Notes: a model not told the origin generated them from the letters alone. 64,000 bases of DNA from CAVVZJ01 sp963752755 (GCA_963752755.1 CAVVZJ010000011.1:620001-684000), one strand, 5' to 3'. Numbered from the stretch's first letter, positions 1 to 8,961 are shown. Numbers and translations: made by a program.

Positions 1-863
1 TCGGCCGACTCCGAGCGAGCCTGACGGGCCTTGCTCCAGATCGTCTCGGCGAGCTGGATCTCGTCGGCCGACGGCGAGCCGGCGCGTCCCTGGCCGCCGG
101 GTTTCGGTTCACTGCGAAGCAAGCCGGTGCCGGGGAACCGGCGCTCGATTGCCCAGGCGAAGAAGGCGGCCAGGTCCTCCGAGAATGGATCGAAGCCGTC
201 GGCGATCAGCACGACCTCCGTCGGCCGCTCGTGCCTCCACTCGGCCAGCAGGCCGACGGCCAGCTCAGCGAGCTGGGCGTTGTTCAGGCAGAAGCGGAAG
301 GTTCGGTGGGGGAAGACGTCCAACAACGGGATCGGAGCGGTTCTCGCCGCCGCGTCCGTCTCGCCTTCCGACGGCTCGACCAGGATCGCGCTGGCCGCTG
401 GCACCAGAAGGACCGGCCCCGGTTCTGCGGCGGTCGTCTCGTGCCCGGCCAGCTCCCGGGCCAGGCCGACCGTCAGGGCGCTGTTCGTCGAGCCGACGAC
501 GGCCACCGGTGGAGCTTCACTTTCGAGCCTCCGCGCCAGACTTGCCCGCGTCTCCCGAAGACCGAGCGAGCCGTCCCAGGTGAAGCGGACCAGGCGGCCG
601 GACCGTCGTGAGCGGACGAGGACGGAGTCGGTCCCCTGCTCGCTCACCTCGATCAGCCCCTTCTCGACGCAGGCCCCCACGCCGATCCGGAAGTTCCGCC
701 ACGAGTTCGTGTCGGGGAAGTACACGGCGACCTCGGCCGCCAGGCCGCCCCCACCGGGCGACAAGCCCCCGCTCCCGAGCGAGAGGGCGTAGATCATTAC
801 TCCGAGCAAGATGAGGCCCCCGGCCACGATCAGCCAGGTCCCGACGCGATTTGTCGTCGCCAT
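1..863 (-). CDS. Membrane-anchored type-1 periplasmic-binding-protein-like protein (3' end outside window)
   Basis: An open minus-strand frame starts at the ATG at 863 and runs off the window start without a stop, giving at least 287 codons. Residues 8-27 form one hydrophobic segment (VGTWLIVAGGLILLGVMIYA), so the rest probably lies outside the cytoplasmic membrane. The segment AVVGSTNSALTVGLARELA near residue 125, then FRFCLNNAQLAELA and EVVLIADGF, resembles the ligand-binding fold of branched-chain amino acid receptors (type-1 periplasmic binding proteins). Ligand and partners are unknown. The fold call is inference from motif layout. Confidence 0.6.
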   Translation of the reverse strand, partial: MATTNRVGTWLIVAGGLILLGVMIYALSLGSGGLSPGGGGLAAEVAVYFPDTNSWRNFRIGVGACVEKGLIEVSEQGTDSVLVRSRRSGRLVRFTWDGSLGLRETRASLARRLESEAPPVAVVGSTNSALTVGLARELAGHETTAAEPGPVLLVPAASAILVEPSEGETDAAARTAPIPLLDVFPHRTFRFCLNNAQLAELAVGLLAEWRHERPTEVVLIADGFDPFSEDLAAFFAWAIERRFPGTGLLRSEPKPGGQGRAGSPSADEIQLAETIWSKARQARSESA

Positions 864-1585
864 GGCTTGAACTCGTTGGAGGGCGCCCGGGGGATGGCAA
901 TGTCTGCTCGCCGACGGCAAAGCCGGGCCGGTTCCATCCGGACCAAGCTCTTAGGGGCCACCCAAGAACCACTTCGTGTGGGACAGCCGCCACCGGCTGT
1001 CCCACGGGAGCCGAAACTCCGAAGTCGTTCTTGGACGCCTCCTTATCATAGACGCGACCCGGTTAGAAGAGGAGTTCCGATCTCACGACGAGCGGACGAT
1101 GAGCCTTGCTACTTACCCGGTTGTGAGGGGTCCGGATGCGGTACGGGCGACGTTGCCGCGATGCCACAGCGACGCTCCGGGGGCGCGCCGAAACGGCCAG
1201 GGTCGCCGAGGGGACGCGCCGGACGGCTCCAGAATGCGATTCACAAGTGCTTGCCAGGAAGGAATATCGGCACAGAAGTTTCCCATTTTGAAGTTCGTTC
1301 GGCGCCGGGGACGCCATGCCGCGTTGCGTCGCCTGCGAGCGCGAAGGGACCGGCTCCCGGGCGAGGAGACCGACGCGCAGTACCAAAGGGCCAAATCGAA
1401 GTCTAGTCTATTTCGGACGACTTGTCTGGCTTACGGGTGTCGGTCCGGTTCCTGGCCGCAACGGCAAGCCATCCAGCCAAGGCGGCCTCAGAGCCTCGCC
1501 AGTGAGGACTTGTCCGGCAACGCTTCCATGCACTAGAGTTCGGGCGCGGGTGGGGCGATGCCGGTCAGGAGAGGAGGGTCGGACG
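864..1585. other. Intergenic region, no gene supported
   Basis: About 720 bases separate the divergent genes at 863 and 1586. Open frames here on both strands are rich in Arg and Pro with no recognisable motif, and look like high-GC artefacts. The only clear structure is the perfect hairpin at 978-1005. The stretch probably holds promoters for both flanking genes. Confidence 0.5.
978..1005. repeat. Perfect 12-bp hairpin of a recurring intergenic palindrome type
   Basis: GTGGGACAGCCG pairs perfectly with CGGCTGTCCCAC across the 4-base loop CCAC. The CAGCCG...CGGCTGT core recurs in the larger hairpin at 13491-13542. There is no T-run, so it looks more like a REP-type intergenic repeat than a simple terminator. 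Confidence 0.6.
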
Positions 1586-2935
1586 GTGGGGACGCGAATC
1601 GCGAGCGTGTCAGGTCTGCGCGGAATCGTGGGCGACGGGCTGGACCCGGCCGGAGTCGTCGAGTTCGCGGCGGCGTATGCGTCGGACTGCGAGCCGGGAC
1701 CGATCGTGGTCGCTCACGACGGCCGGGCCAGCGCACCGATGTTTCTCCACGCGGTGCTAGCGGGGGTGACGGCCACCGGTCGGGAGGTCCTGGTCGCTGG
1801 GGCGACGGCCACGCCGACGGTCGGGGTCCTCGTCCGCGAGCGGGGGGCAGCGGGCGGCATCCAGATCTCGGCGTCGCACAACCCGCCCGAGTACAACGGT
1901 TTGAAGTGCTTCCAGCCGGCCGGCATGGTCGTCTCGGCTGCGCGGGGACGCGCGATCCTGGAGCGGATCGACCGTCGGGACTTCGGCTGGGCCGCCTGGG
2001 ACCGCCTTGGCTCGGTCCACATGCTCGAAGACCCGGACCATGAGCACCTGGCCCGCGTTCTGGGAATCGTCGATGTTGAGGCGATCCGGCGGCGGCGTTT
2101 TCGCGTGGCGCTGGACGCCTCCCACGGCGCGGGCGGTCGGCTGGGTGCGAAGTTGCTGCGGGCGCTCGGTTGTCAGCCGACGATCCTCGGCGGCGTTCCC
2201 GATGGTCGATACGAGCATCCACCCGAGCCGACCGAAGCGAACCTCCGCGACTTCGCGAGCATCGTCGCGGCGGTCGGCGCCGAGGTCGGCTTCGCGCAGG
2301 ACCCAGACGCCGACCGCCTGGCCTTGATCGACGAGTCGGGCCGCTACATCGGCGAGGAGTTGACGTTCGCCCTGGCCGTCCGCCACCGACTCACCCAGGC
2401 CCGCGGTCCGATCGTGCTCAATCTGTCGACATCGCGCGTCGCCGAGGACCTGGCCCGCGCGGCGGATTGCTCGGTTTTCCGGACACCGGTGGGTGAGATC
2501 CACGTCGTCGAGCGATTGCGTGCCGAAAACGGCCTGCTCGGTGGTGAGGGCAACGGCGGCGTGATCGACCCGCGCGTCGGTTATGTCCGCGACAGCCTCG
2601 TCGGCCTGGCGGTCGTGCTCGACCTGCTGGCGTCGGAGGGCCGTCGGCTTTCGGAGATTGTCGCCGACTTGCCGACTTATGCGATGGTCAAGGAGAAGTA
2701 TCCGCTCGGGGGCGTGGCGGTTGCTGAGTTGTTCGACCGGATCGCCTCGGCCCACCCCGAGGCCCGGCCCGACCGTCGCGACGGCCTCCGGCTTGACTGG
2801 CCCGACTGCTGGGCCCACGTCCGTTCCAGCAACACCGAGCCGATCGTCCGTGTCATCGCCGAGGCGCCCGATGAGGCACGCGCCCGGGAGTTGGCGGACC
2901 TGCTGGGTCGGTGGGTCCGCGGAGAGCCGGCCTGA
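1586..2935 (+). CDS. glmM: Alpha-D-phosphohexomutase (phosphoglucosamine/phosphomannomutase family)
   Basis: 449 residues from a GTG at 1586 with a strong ribosome site (GAGGAGG at 1571-1577); upstream in-frame codons are atypical. The family interconverts hexose 1- and 6-phosphates in the cytoplasm through a phosphoserine. Visible motifs are the catalytic SASHNP with Ser97, the metal loop DPDADR at 239-244, the sugar loop GEGNGG at 320-325, and the phosphate loop RSSNTEP at 413-419. SASHNP is the GlmM form of the active site, but the sugar loop GEGNGG resembles archaeal-type PMM/PGM/GlmM enzymes. The substrate (glucosamine, mannose or glucose phosphate) therefore cannot be fixed, and the symbol is tentative. 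Confidence 0.85.
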   Translation: MGTRIASVSGLRGIVGDGLDPAGVVEFAAAYASDCEPGPIVVAHDGRASAPMFLHAVLAGVTATGREVLVAGATATPTVGVLVRERGAAGGIQISASHNPPEYNGLKCFQPAGMVVSAARGRAILERIDRRDFGWAAWDRLGSVHMLEDPDHEHLARVLGIVDVEAIRRRRFRVALDASHGAGGRLGAKLLRALGCQPTILGGVPDGRYEHPPEPTEANLRDFASIVAAVGAEVGFAQDPDADRLALIDESGRYIGEELTFALAVRHRLTQARGPIVLNLSTSRVAEDLARAADCSVFRTPVGEIHVVERLRAENGLLGGEGNGGVIDPRVGYVRDSLVGLAVVLDLLASEGRRLSEIVADLPTYAMVKEKYPLGGVAVAELFDRIASAHPEARPDRRDGLRLDWPDCWAHVRSSNTEPIVRVIAEAPDEARARELADLLGRWVRGEPA

Positions 2936-2944
2936 CCGGCGGAA

Positions 2945-3349
2945 TCAAGGCCCGAGGCCGCCGTGCGTACGGAAGGGTGTGAGCTGCGACGGCGGGTCGA
3001 GCGGTTCGGGAGGCTCGACGAGCCGAGGGGACTCGGCCACAACTGGCTCGATCTGGCTCGGCTGGTCGTGTATCCAGAACCGCTCCCCCTCCTCACCGGC
3101 AAGTCGCAAGCTCTCAGCATCGGCCATGAGCTTCTCGACCTGAGCGGAGACCGGATCGCCGGAGACCACGCTCGGCCTCACCTCCACGCGGACCGGCAGC
3201 CCCGCCGTCTCCTGTCGTGGCGAAAGCACTTCGCGGAGCCGGTCCACCTGCGTCGAGAGCACCCAGTGCATCCCACCGATCAGGACGACGCTGGCCAGGA
3301 CCAGCGCGGCCCCGAGCCACTTCGCCGCGGTGACGATGTCGTCTTTCAT
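2945..3349 (-). CDS. Small single-pass membrane protein of unknown function
   Basis: 134 residues from an ATG at 3349 preceded by GGGAGGG. Residues 10-31 (KWLGAALVLASVVLIGGMHW) form one transmembrane helix. A short helical stretch and a Pro/Glu-rich tail without known motifs follow. It converges on the phosphohexomutase gene, with the stops 10 bases apart. No function can be assigned. Confidence 0.65.
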   Translation of the reverse strand: MKDDIVTAAKWLGAALVLASVVLIGGMHWVLSTQVDRLREVLSPRQETAGLPVRVEVRPSVVSGDPVSAQVEKLMADAESLRLAGEEGERFWIHDQPSQIEPVVAESPRLVEPPEPLDPPSQLTPFRTHGGLGP

Positions 3350-3385
3350 GAGGCCCTCCCTGGCAACGGACCAAGCCGCCGGACG

Positions 3386-3619
3386 TCAACGAGAAGTCAC
3401 GGGCGGCATCGTGGTCATCAAGGCACGAAGCACCGAATTCACGGATTCGTCCGTCGTGAAAACCTGAGCAATGTCCGGGTCGAGCACGACGAGGCGCCCG
3501 CCGGGGGGGCAGGACGCGGCGAAGCGGTTCGGCCGGGCTTTCGTGTAATCGAGGGCGTACTCCGGTTCCAGCTCATCCCCCTGATCAGGGGGTGGATTCT
3601 TAGATGGGACGTTGCTCAT
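3386..3619 (-). CDS. Small antitoxin-like protein paired with BrnT
   Basis: 77 residues from the ATG at 3619, overlapping the upstream toxin gene by 20 bases, which implies translational coupling. The core DYTKARPNRFAASCPPGG followed by LVVLDPDIAQVF and SVNSVLRAL is a pattern I associate with small conserved proteins found next to RelE/BrnT-type toxins. It lacks a clear ribbon-helix-helix motif, so it may be a different antitoxin type from BrnA. The antitoxin role is inferred from position and size. Confidence 0.65.
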   Translation of the reverse strand: MSNVPSKNPPPDQGDELEPEYALDYTKARPNRFAASCPPGGRLVVLDPDIAQVFTTDESVNSVLRALMTTMPPVTSR

Positions 3620-3884
3620 AGTCTTTCCGCTCGCGCTTGGTCGCCTGCCGGGCGCTGATGATGCGAATCGACTCGCCACGTTCGGTGAACGAGACCAGGA
3701 GCAGGCGCCCGTCGGCGGAATGTCCGATGATGATTTCGCGCAACTCCGCTCCCGAGTGAGCCTCGTCGGTGAAGATTGCGGCGAGCGGATCAGCGAAAAC
3801 CGAGGAGGCTTCGTCGAAGCTCACGCCATGCTTCTTGGCGTTCGTCTTCGCTTTATCCGGATCCCACTCGAACTGGAGACTCAT
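3600..3884 (-). CDS. brnT: BrnT family toxin (RelE-like fold)
   Basis: 94 residues from the ATG at 3884. The N-terminus FEWDPDKAKTNAKKHGVSF followed by EASSVFADPLA, then REIIIGHS, LLLVSFTERG and IRIISARQATKRERKDYE, is the standard layout of the BrnT/DUF497 family, ribonuclease toxins related to RelE. The length is typical. The toxin precedes and overlaps its partner at 3386-3619, the order known for BrnT-BrnA modules. It diverges from the glycosyltransferase at 4182 across about 300 bases that hold the operon promoter; no operator repeat was obvious. Confidence 0.88.
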   Translation of the reverse strand: MSLQFEWDPDKAKTNAKKHGVSFDEASSVFADPLAAIFTDEAHSGAELREIIIGHSADGRLLLVSFTERGESIRIISARQATKRERKDYEQRPI

Positions 3885-4181
3885 CGGAGAGGGTCGCCCA
3901 TGCCAGAGGTCCCCCTCCCCGATCGGGCCATCCCTTCCCGGAAGCCGGTTTGGACGAATCCTATCATAAAGCAAACGGCCACAGAAGCCAATGTTGGAAG
4001 GAAGTGTGTTCGAGACCTCACTTTGACAGACCCGGTTCGCTCGGGTAGGGTTAGGTCGATTCTGCGGCCTGACCCATGACTGGCATTCCCCGGGTTCCGG
4101 ACCGTGGATGTCCTGCGAACACCGCCCGGCCGAGACATTCCGACGCTCGCCCCTTCGAACTCCACGACCGAGGCTCGTCGC

Positions 4182-5405
4182 ATGCGGATCGCGATCCTGA
4201 CCAATGAGTATCCGCCCAACATCTACGGCGGGGCCGGGGTCCACGTCGAGTATCTCACCCGAGAGCTGGCCCGCGTCGAGGGGGGGCGGCACACGATCCG
4301 GGTGCTCTGCTTCGGCGAGCAGAACATCCAGGAAGGCAATTTGAGCGTCCAGGGGATCGCCCCGGAGACGACGCTGCCGAGCCAGGAGCCGCGGCACGGC
4401 AAGTTCCTCGATACGATGCTCCGCGACCTGATGATGGCCGGCTTGCTCGACTCGGGGTTCGACGTCGTCCACTGTCATACCTGGTACACCCACCTGGCCG
4501 GCTGCCTGGTCAAGCAGCTCAGCGGGGCGAAGCTCGTCCTGACGACGCACTCGCTCGAACCCCACCGGCCGTGGAAGGTCGAGCAGCTCGGGACGGCTTA
4601 CAACGCCAGCTCGTGGGTCGAGCGCACCGCCTATCAGAACGCCGATGGCGTGGTGGCCGTCTCGCAGTCGATGCGGGAGGATGTGCGGGAACTCTACGGC
4701 GTGCCGACGGAAAAGATTCGGGTCATCCACAACGGGATCGACCTGGACCAGTACCGGCCCACCTTCGACCCAACCATCCTCGACCGCTACGGGATCGACC
4801 GGGAGAAGCCGTATGTCCTGTTCGTCGGACGGATCACGCGGCAGAAGGGGATCATTCATCTGGTCAACGCCATCAAGTACATTCGTGAGGGGGTGCAGGT
4901 CGTGCTCTGCGCCGGGGCGCCCGATACGCCAGAGATCGGTCGCGAGATGACGGCGAAGGTCGAGCAGGCGCGGCGCGACTCGGCCGACCCGATCCTCTGG
5001 ATTCCCCAGGTCTTGCCGAAAGAGGAAGTGATCGCGCTTTACACGCAGGCGGCGCTGTTCGTCTGCCCGTCGGTCTACGAGCCGTTCGGAATCATCAACC
5101 TGGAGGCGATGGCCTGCGGCACACCGGTCGTGGCCTCGGCGGTGGGCGGGATCAAGGAGGTGGTCCTGCCCGAGAAGACGGGCTTACTCGTCCCGTTCGA
5201 GCCGAAGGGGCCGACCGACTTCGAGCCAAGCGACCCCGACCGCTTCGCCCGCGACCTGGCCGCCGCGGTCAACCGCTTGCTGGAAGATCCGGAGAAACTC
5301 CGGGAAATGGGCGAACGTTCTCGCGAGCGGGTCGAACATTACTTTAGCTGGACGAGCATCGCCCGGTTCACGGTCGATTTCTACTGGGACCTCCTGCAAG
5401 ACTGA
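4182..5405 (+). CDS. glgM: GT4 glycosyltransferase, glycogen synthase-like (GlgM/Corynebacterium-type GlgA)
   Basis: 407 residues from the ATG at 4182 (MRIAILTNEYPPNIYGGAGV). The GGAG loop near the N-terminus, HCHTWYTHLAG, TTHSLEPHRPWKVEQLG, VIHNGIDLDQY, LFVGRITRQKGI and the E-x7-E region YEPFGIINLEAM are the motifs of the actinobacterial-type glycogen synthase family, which extends alpha-1,4-glucan or makes maltose-1-phosphate from nucleotide glucose. Length fits (about 390 usual). The HAD phosphatase gene follows 43 bases later, probably in the same operon. Donor specificity cannot be read from sequence. Confidence 0.82.
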   Translation: MRIAILTNEYPPNIYGGAGVHVEYLTRELARVEGGRHTIRVLCFGEQNIQEGNLSVQGIAPETTLPSQEPRHGKFLDTMLRDLMMAGLLDSGFDVVHCHTWYTHLAGCLVKQLSGAKLVLTTHSLEPHRPWKVEQLGTAYNASSWVERTAYQNADGVVAVSQSMREDVRELYGVPTEKIRVIHNGIDLDQYRPTFDPTILDRYGIDREKPYVLFVGRITRQKGIIHLVNAIKYIREGVQVVLCAGAPDTPEIGREMTAKVEQARRDSADPILWIPQVLPKEEVIALYTQAALFVCPSVYEPFGIINLEAMACGTPVVASAVGGIKEVVLPEKTGLLVPFEPKGPTDFEPSDPDRFARDLAAAVNRLLEDPEKLREMGERSRERVEHYFSWTSIARFTVDFYWDLLQD

Positions 5406-5448
5406 ATCGACCGGGCCGGACCTAGACTTCTCAGGAGGAGTTCCCGTC

Positions 5449-6186
5449 GTGAGCACCGCCACCCGGAGGGCCGTCGTGTCCTGGCCAACGTACGAGACGC
5501 CGCCCTCGGCCGCGTTCGTCGACGTGGACGGGACCTTACTCGCCGAGACGACGACCTACCTCTGCGCCCGCATCCTCCGGCGTCGCGGCTTCATCAAGCG
5601 GTCGTTCTTGTTGCGTGCAATCTATCATGGATTGCAGCATCGCTTCGGCCGGCTCGACTACGGCCGGCTCGTCGCCTTCGGCCTGACGAGCATCGCCGAC
5701 GTTCCGATGGCCGAGCTGGAGGAGATCTCCCGGGAGAACTTCGAGCGGCACGTCCGGCCGCGGCTTTATGAAGGGGTCGTGGAGCACTTTCAGGATCTCC
5801 GACGCCGCGGCACGTCGGTCGTGCTGGTCACGTCCTCGCCTCGTGTGGTGATCGAGCCGCTGGGCCAGTTTCTCGGCTGCGCCGAGATGCTCACAACGCC
5901 GTTGCGGATCGAGCAAGGCCGCGTCGTCGGAATTGGTGATGGGCCTTTGTGTTACGGCGAGGGTAAGCGACACTGGGCGGAGCGATGGGCGTCCGGTGAG
6001 GGGATTTCGATGGACGAGGCGGCCGCCTATGCGGATAATTGGAGTGATCGGGCGTTGCTGCAGCGCGTCGGGCGGCCGGTCGTGGTCCATCCACAGCGCC
6101 GGTTGCGTCGCCTGGCCCTCGAACGCGGCTGGACCATCGTCCGGCCTCGCCGGCCCCGGGCGGAAGCGTCACCCGACCTGATTTGA
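5449..6186 (+). CDS. HAD-superfamily IB phosphatase (SerB-like)
   Basis: 245 residues from a GTG at 5449 with a strong AGGAGGAG site at 5433-5440. HAD motif I is FVDVDGTLL with Asp25 and Asp27, motif II is VVLVTSSP, the conserved Lys lies in GKRHWAERW, and motif IV is AYADNWSD. The helical cap between motifs I and II (about residues 40-110) fits the HAD-IB group, whose members include phosphoserine and lysophosphatidate phosphatases. It lies directly behind the glycosyltransferase gene. The substrate is unknown. Confidence 0.8.
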   Translation: MSTATRRAVVSWPTYETPPSAAFVDVDGTLLAETTTYLCARILRRRGFIKRSFLLRAIYHGLQHRFGRLDYGRLVAFGLTSIADVPMAELEEISRENFERHVRPRLYEGVVEHFQDLRRRGTSVVLVTSSPRVVIEPLGQFLGCAEMLTTPLRIEQGRVVGIGDGPLCYGEGKRHWAERWASGEGISMDEAAAYADNWSDRALLQRVGRPVVVHPQRRLRRLALERGWTIVRPRRPRAEASPDLI

Positions 6187-6298
6187 TTGCGGTTTTTCGG
6201 TAGCGATCCGGCCAGATCGGCTCCGGACGTTGTCCTATTTTCGTTGAGGAGGGCCGACGGTTCACCGGGCCCTCCATCCCACGACGGAGTCGATCGGC

Positions 6299-6979
6299 AT
6301 GAACCAGGCGACCAAGTCCACCAAACCGACTTCCAAGTCCCCACCAAAACCGGACCGGTCGCGCCGGACCACGACGACCGTCATGGGCTTGGTCGTTGGC
6401 CTGGCGGCCCTGACGGCGTACGCCGGTGAGGCGGACCTTGTCCACGACATCCAGCGCTACTGCACCGCTTGCTGGCGCAACGCCCGGATCGAGCCCGGCC
6501 TCTGGGACGACTGTACACAGGAAGTCTGCTGCCGCCTGCTCGCCAAGGCCCGCGCCGGCCAGCTCGACCTGAACCTCGTCCTGGCGGACGACACCGCCGA
6601 GCGCCGGGAGCTGGTCCGGGCCATCGATATGGTCCGCAAGCGGGTCCAGCGTGCCCGGAAGTTGCAGCCGATCGACGAGCAGTTCACCCCCGGTCCCGAT
6701 CTCGACGCCCGCCATCGCGAGCGCCAGGAACTCGGCGAGATCCTCGAAGCCGCCCGCCATGCCGTGCTGACCGATCGTCAGGACCGGATCGTCGAGCTCT
6801 GGACCCGCGGCTGGACCGTCCCCGAGATTGCCGAAACCCTCAAAATGAGCCCTAACCGCGTCAGCGACGAGAAGTACAAGGCCCTCCGCAAGCTCGAACG
6901 CCACCTCGCCGACCGTCGCGAGGAGCTGAACCTCGGCCCCCGGTCGGGCGAGGAGGATGAGGTCCGACGAGTCGGCTGA
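6299..6979 (+). CDS. Sigma-70/ECF-like RNA polymerase sigma factor
   Basis: 226 residues. After a basic Ser/Thr/Pro-rich start, residues 45-85 resemble region 2 (DLVHDIQRYC, then LWDDCTQEVCCRLLAK). Residues 155-205 form region 4, with a helix-turn-helix WTVPEIAETLKMSPNRVSDE ending in KYKALRKLERHL. The linker is short, as in ECF factors. The gene stands alone, with no anti-sigma gene beside it. A hydrophobic run near residues 28-42 probably belongs to the first helix rather than being a membrane anchor. Confidence 0.72.
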   Translation: MNQATKSTKPTSKSPPKPDRSRRTTTTVMGLVVGLAALTAYAGEADLVHDIQRYCTACWRNARIEPGLWDDCTQEVCCRLLAKARAGQLDLNLVLADDTAERRELVRAIDMVRKRVQRARKLQPIDEQFTPGPDLDARHRERQELGEILEAARHAVLTDRQDRIVELWTRGWTVPEIAETLKMSPNRVSDEKYKALRKLERHLADRREELNLGPRSGEEDEVRRVG

Positions 6980-7069
6980 ACGAATCGATGAGAAGATCGA
7001 TCCTCCGATGACGCCGAGGGACGCAGAGATTCTCATCTCCGCGCTCCTCGGCGGTTCCATGACGTCTGC

Positions 7070-7531
7070 CTACAAGGTCTTGAGCAGTTCCAGCACCTTG
7101 TCGGCGTGCCCGTCCACCTTCACGCGGGGGAAGATCTTGCGGACCTTCCCCTCGCGGTCGATGACAAAGGTGGTCCGCTCGACGCCCATCGACTTCTTGC
7201 CATAGAGATTCTTCTCCTTCCAGACCCCGTAAAGCTCGCAGACCTTGCGTTCGGGGTCGGCCAAGAGGGTGAAGGGCAGGTCGTACTTATCCGCGAACTT
7301 ACGGTGCGAGGCGACCGTATCGGGGCTGATACCGACGACCCGGGCCCCGGCCTCCGCGAATTCGGTGCGGGCATCTCGGAAGGCGCAGGCCTCCTTGGTG
7401 CAACCAGGAGTATCATCCTTCGGATAGAAATACAGGATGACGGGCTCATCGCGCAACTCATTGAGGCTATGAGGTTTGCCGTCCTGATCTTCGAGCTGGA
7501 AGTCCGGTGCCGGCTGTCCTTCGGCGATCAT
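7070..7531 (-). CDS. bcp: Thiol peroxidase Bcp (peroxiredoxin Q)
   Basis: 153 residues from the ATG at 7531. The peroxidatic motif YPKDDTPGCTKEACAFRD has Cys44 and the probable resolving Cys49, spaced as in E. coli Bcp. GISPDTVASHRKFADKYDLP, LLADPERKVCELYGVW and RTTFVIDREGKVRKI follow in family order. The enzyme reduces hydroperoxides in the cytoplasm using thioredoxin. Length is normal. Confidence 0.95.
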   Translation of the reverse strand: MIAEGQPAPDFQLEDQDGKPHSLNELRDEPVILYFYPKDDTPGCTKEACAFRDARTEFAEAGARVVGISPDTVASHRKFADKYDLPFTLLADPERKVCELYGVWKEKNLYGKKSMGVERTTFVIDREGKVRKIFPRVKVDGHADKVLELLKTL

Positions 7532-7721
7532 CGAGAATCCCTCCCTGTGAGTGGGGTAGACGTTCCGACCGCAGCGGGCCAGTTGGAGACGATATACGCG
7601 ACGGCGGCGCGGTGTCCACGCCCCGGCTCATGCCTTCGACGGGCTCTGCCTCCTTGTGCCCTGGCCGGATCGGGGTTATGCCAGGGATTGCAGGAATTGT
7701 AATCGTCGAGGGAGCCTACTG

Positions 7722-8195
7722 ATGAGCATCCGCGTTCGCAGCGACGCCTTCGCCGACGGCGAGGCGATCCCGAAGAAGCACACCGAGGATGGTGAGGACG
7801 TCTCGCCCAGGCTGTCCTGGTCAGCCGTGCCGGAGGGCGCGGCGGAACGGGCTTTGATCGTGGACGACCCCGACGCGCCGACCGCCGAGCCGTGGGTGCA
7901 CTGGGTCCTCTACAAGATTCCAGGGACCGCTACCGATCTGCTGGAAGGTATCGCAACGGATGACGCACTGACGGAGCCGCGTGGGGCGCTGCAAGGCAAG
8001 AACTCGTGGGGCACAGTTGGCTATCGAGGCCCGGCGCCGCCACGGGGTCATGGGACGCATCACTATCACTTCAAGCTCTACGCCCTCGACGCGGAGCTTC
8101 AAGCCGCTTCGGGTCTGTCGAAGCGGGAGCTGCTCGCGTTGATGCAGGGGCACGTCCTCGCCGAGGGTGAGCTGATGGGGACATATTCGAGGTAA
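7722..8195 (+). CDS. YbhB/YbcL family (PEBP, Raf-kinase-inhibitor-like) protein
   Basis: 157 residues from the ATG at 7722. Features are IPKKHTEDGEDVSPRLSW, DDPDAPTAEPWVHWVLY, NSWGTVGYRGPAPPRGHG, HHYHFKLYALD and the C-terminal HVLAEGELMGTYSR. These are the anion-pocket signatures of the bacterial phosphatidylethanolamine-binding-protein family (DPDAP and GPxPPxGxHHY). Function in bacteria is poorly known. The DUF434 gene starts 7 bases after its stop, so the two are probably coupled. Confidence 0.93.
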   Translation: MSIRVRSDAFADGEAIPKKHTEDGEDVSPRLSWSAVPEGAAERALIVDDPDAPTAEPWVHWVLYKIPGTATDLLEGIATDDALTEPRGALQGKNSWGTVGYRGPAPPRGHGTHHYHFKLYALDAELQAASGLSKRELLALMQGHVLAEGELMGTYSR

Positions 8196-8201
8196 ACCCC
8201 T

Positions 8202-8939
8202 TTGGCCGACTCGCGCTCGCACCGCGGACCCGACCCTCGCGACGCCGAGGCGTTCGCGCCAGAGGTCTGGCCGCGACTCCGACAGGGCGTGGCTGACTAT
8301 TCCTGGCTTCTGAGTCGGGGCTATGCGGAGCCGTCGGCCTTGAAGCTGGTCGGGGATCGCTACCGGCTGACCGAGCGACAGCGGATGGCCGTGCGTCGCA
8401 GTTCCTGCACCGACGAGGCCCTGGCTCAACGTCAAGCACGGCAATGCCCGGCCGACTCTCTGCATGGCGGACGGCTCATGCTCGACGGATTCAACGTCCT
8501 GACCACGGTCGAGGCTGCGCTCGGTGGGGCGGTCGTGCTGCTGGGTCGCGACGGGGCCTATCGCGATCTGGCGGGCGTGCATGGAAGCTATCGCAAGGTC
8601 GCGGAGACCCTGCCCGCATTACGGCATGTCGGCGACCATCTCGTCCGGCTCGGGGTCGGTCGGGTTTGCTGGTATCTCGATCGGCCCGTCTCAAACAGCG
8701 GTCGCCTCGCCACCGAGATCCGGCGCGTGGCTGGCGAGCTTGGCGGGGACTGGACAGTCGAGTTGGTCTTCGATCCTGACCCCATTCTCGCCCGATCTTC
8801 GGAGGTTGTTGCCACTTCAGACGCCGCCATCCTCGATCGCTGTGCCGGCTGGTTTGGCCTGGCGCGCTCGGTGGTCGAGAGTCGGAAGCTCGGGGCGTTT
8901 GTCGTCGATCTCTCGATCGAAGGCCGCGATCAGCCTTGA
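8202..8939 (+). CDS. DUF434/DUF5616 domain protein
   Basis: 245 residues from a TTG at 8202, with GAGG at 8189-8192 overlapping the preceding gene's end. The N-terminal half (DYSWLLSRGYAEPSALKLVG, DRYRLTERQRMAVRRSSC) matches DUF434. The C-terminal half (LMLDGFNVLTTVEAALGGAV, LLGRDGAYRDLAGVHGSY, TSDAAILDRC) resembles the PIN-like DUF5616 that usually accompanies it. The acidic residues in LDGFN and TSDAAILD could form a nuclease-like metal site; that is inference. Confidence 0.78.
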   Translation: MADSRSHRGPDPRDAEAFAPEVWPRLRQGVADYSWLLSRGYAEPSALKLVGDRYRLTERQRMAVRRSSCTDEALAQRQARQCPADSLHGGRLMLDGFNVLTTVEAALGGAVVLLGRDGAYRDLAGVHGSYRKVAETLPALRHVGDHLVRLGVGRVCWYLDRPVSNSGRLATEIRRVAGELGGDWTVELVFDPDPILARSSEVVATSDAAILDRCAGWFGLARSVVESRKLGAFVVDLSIEGRDQP

Positions 8940-8961
8940 CCCTGGACCTGTCCGGAAATCG

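Noticed and set aside
1316..1585. Longer start for the phosphohexomutase (90 extra codons)
   Set aside because: The extra residues are Arg/Gly/Pro-rich and precede a strong ribosome site and the normal family N-terminus at 1586.
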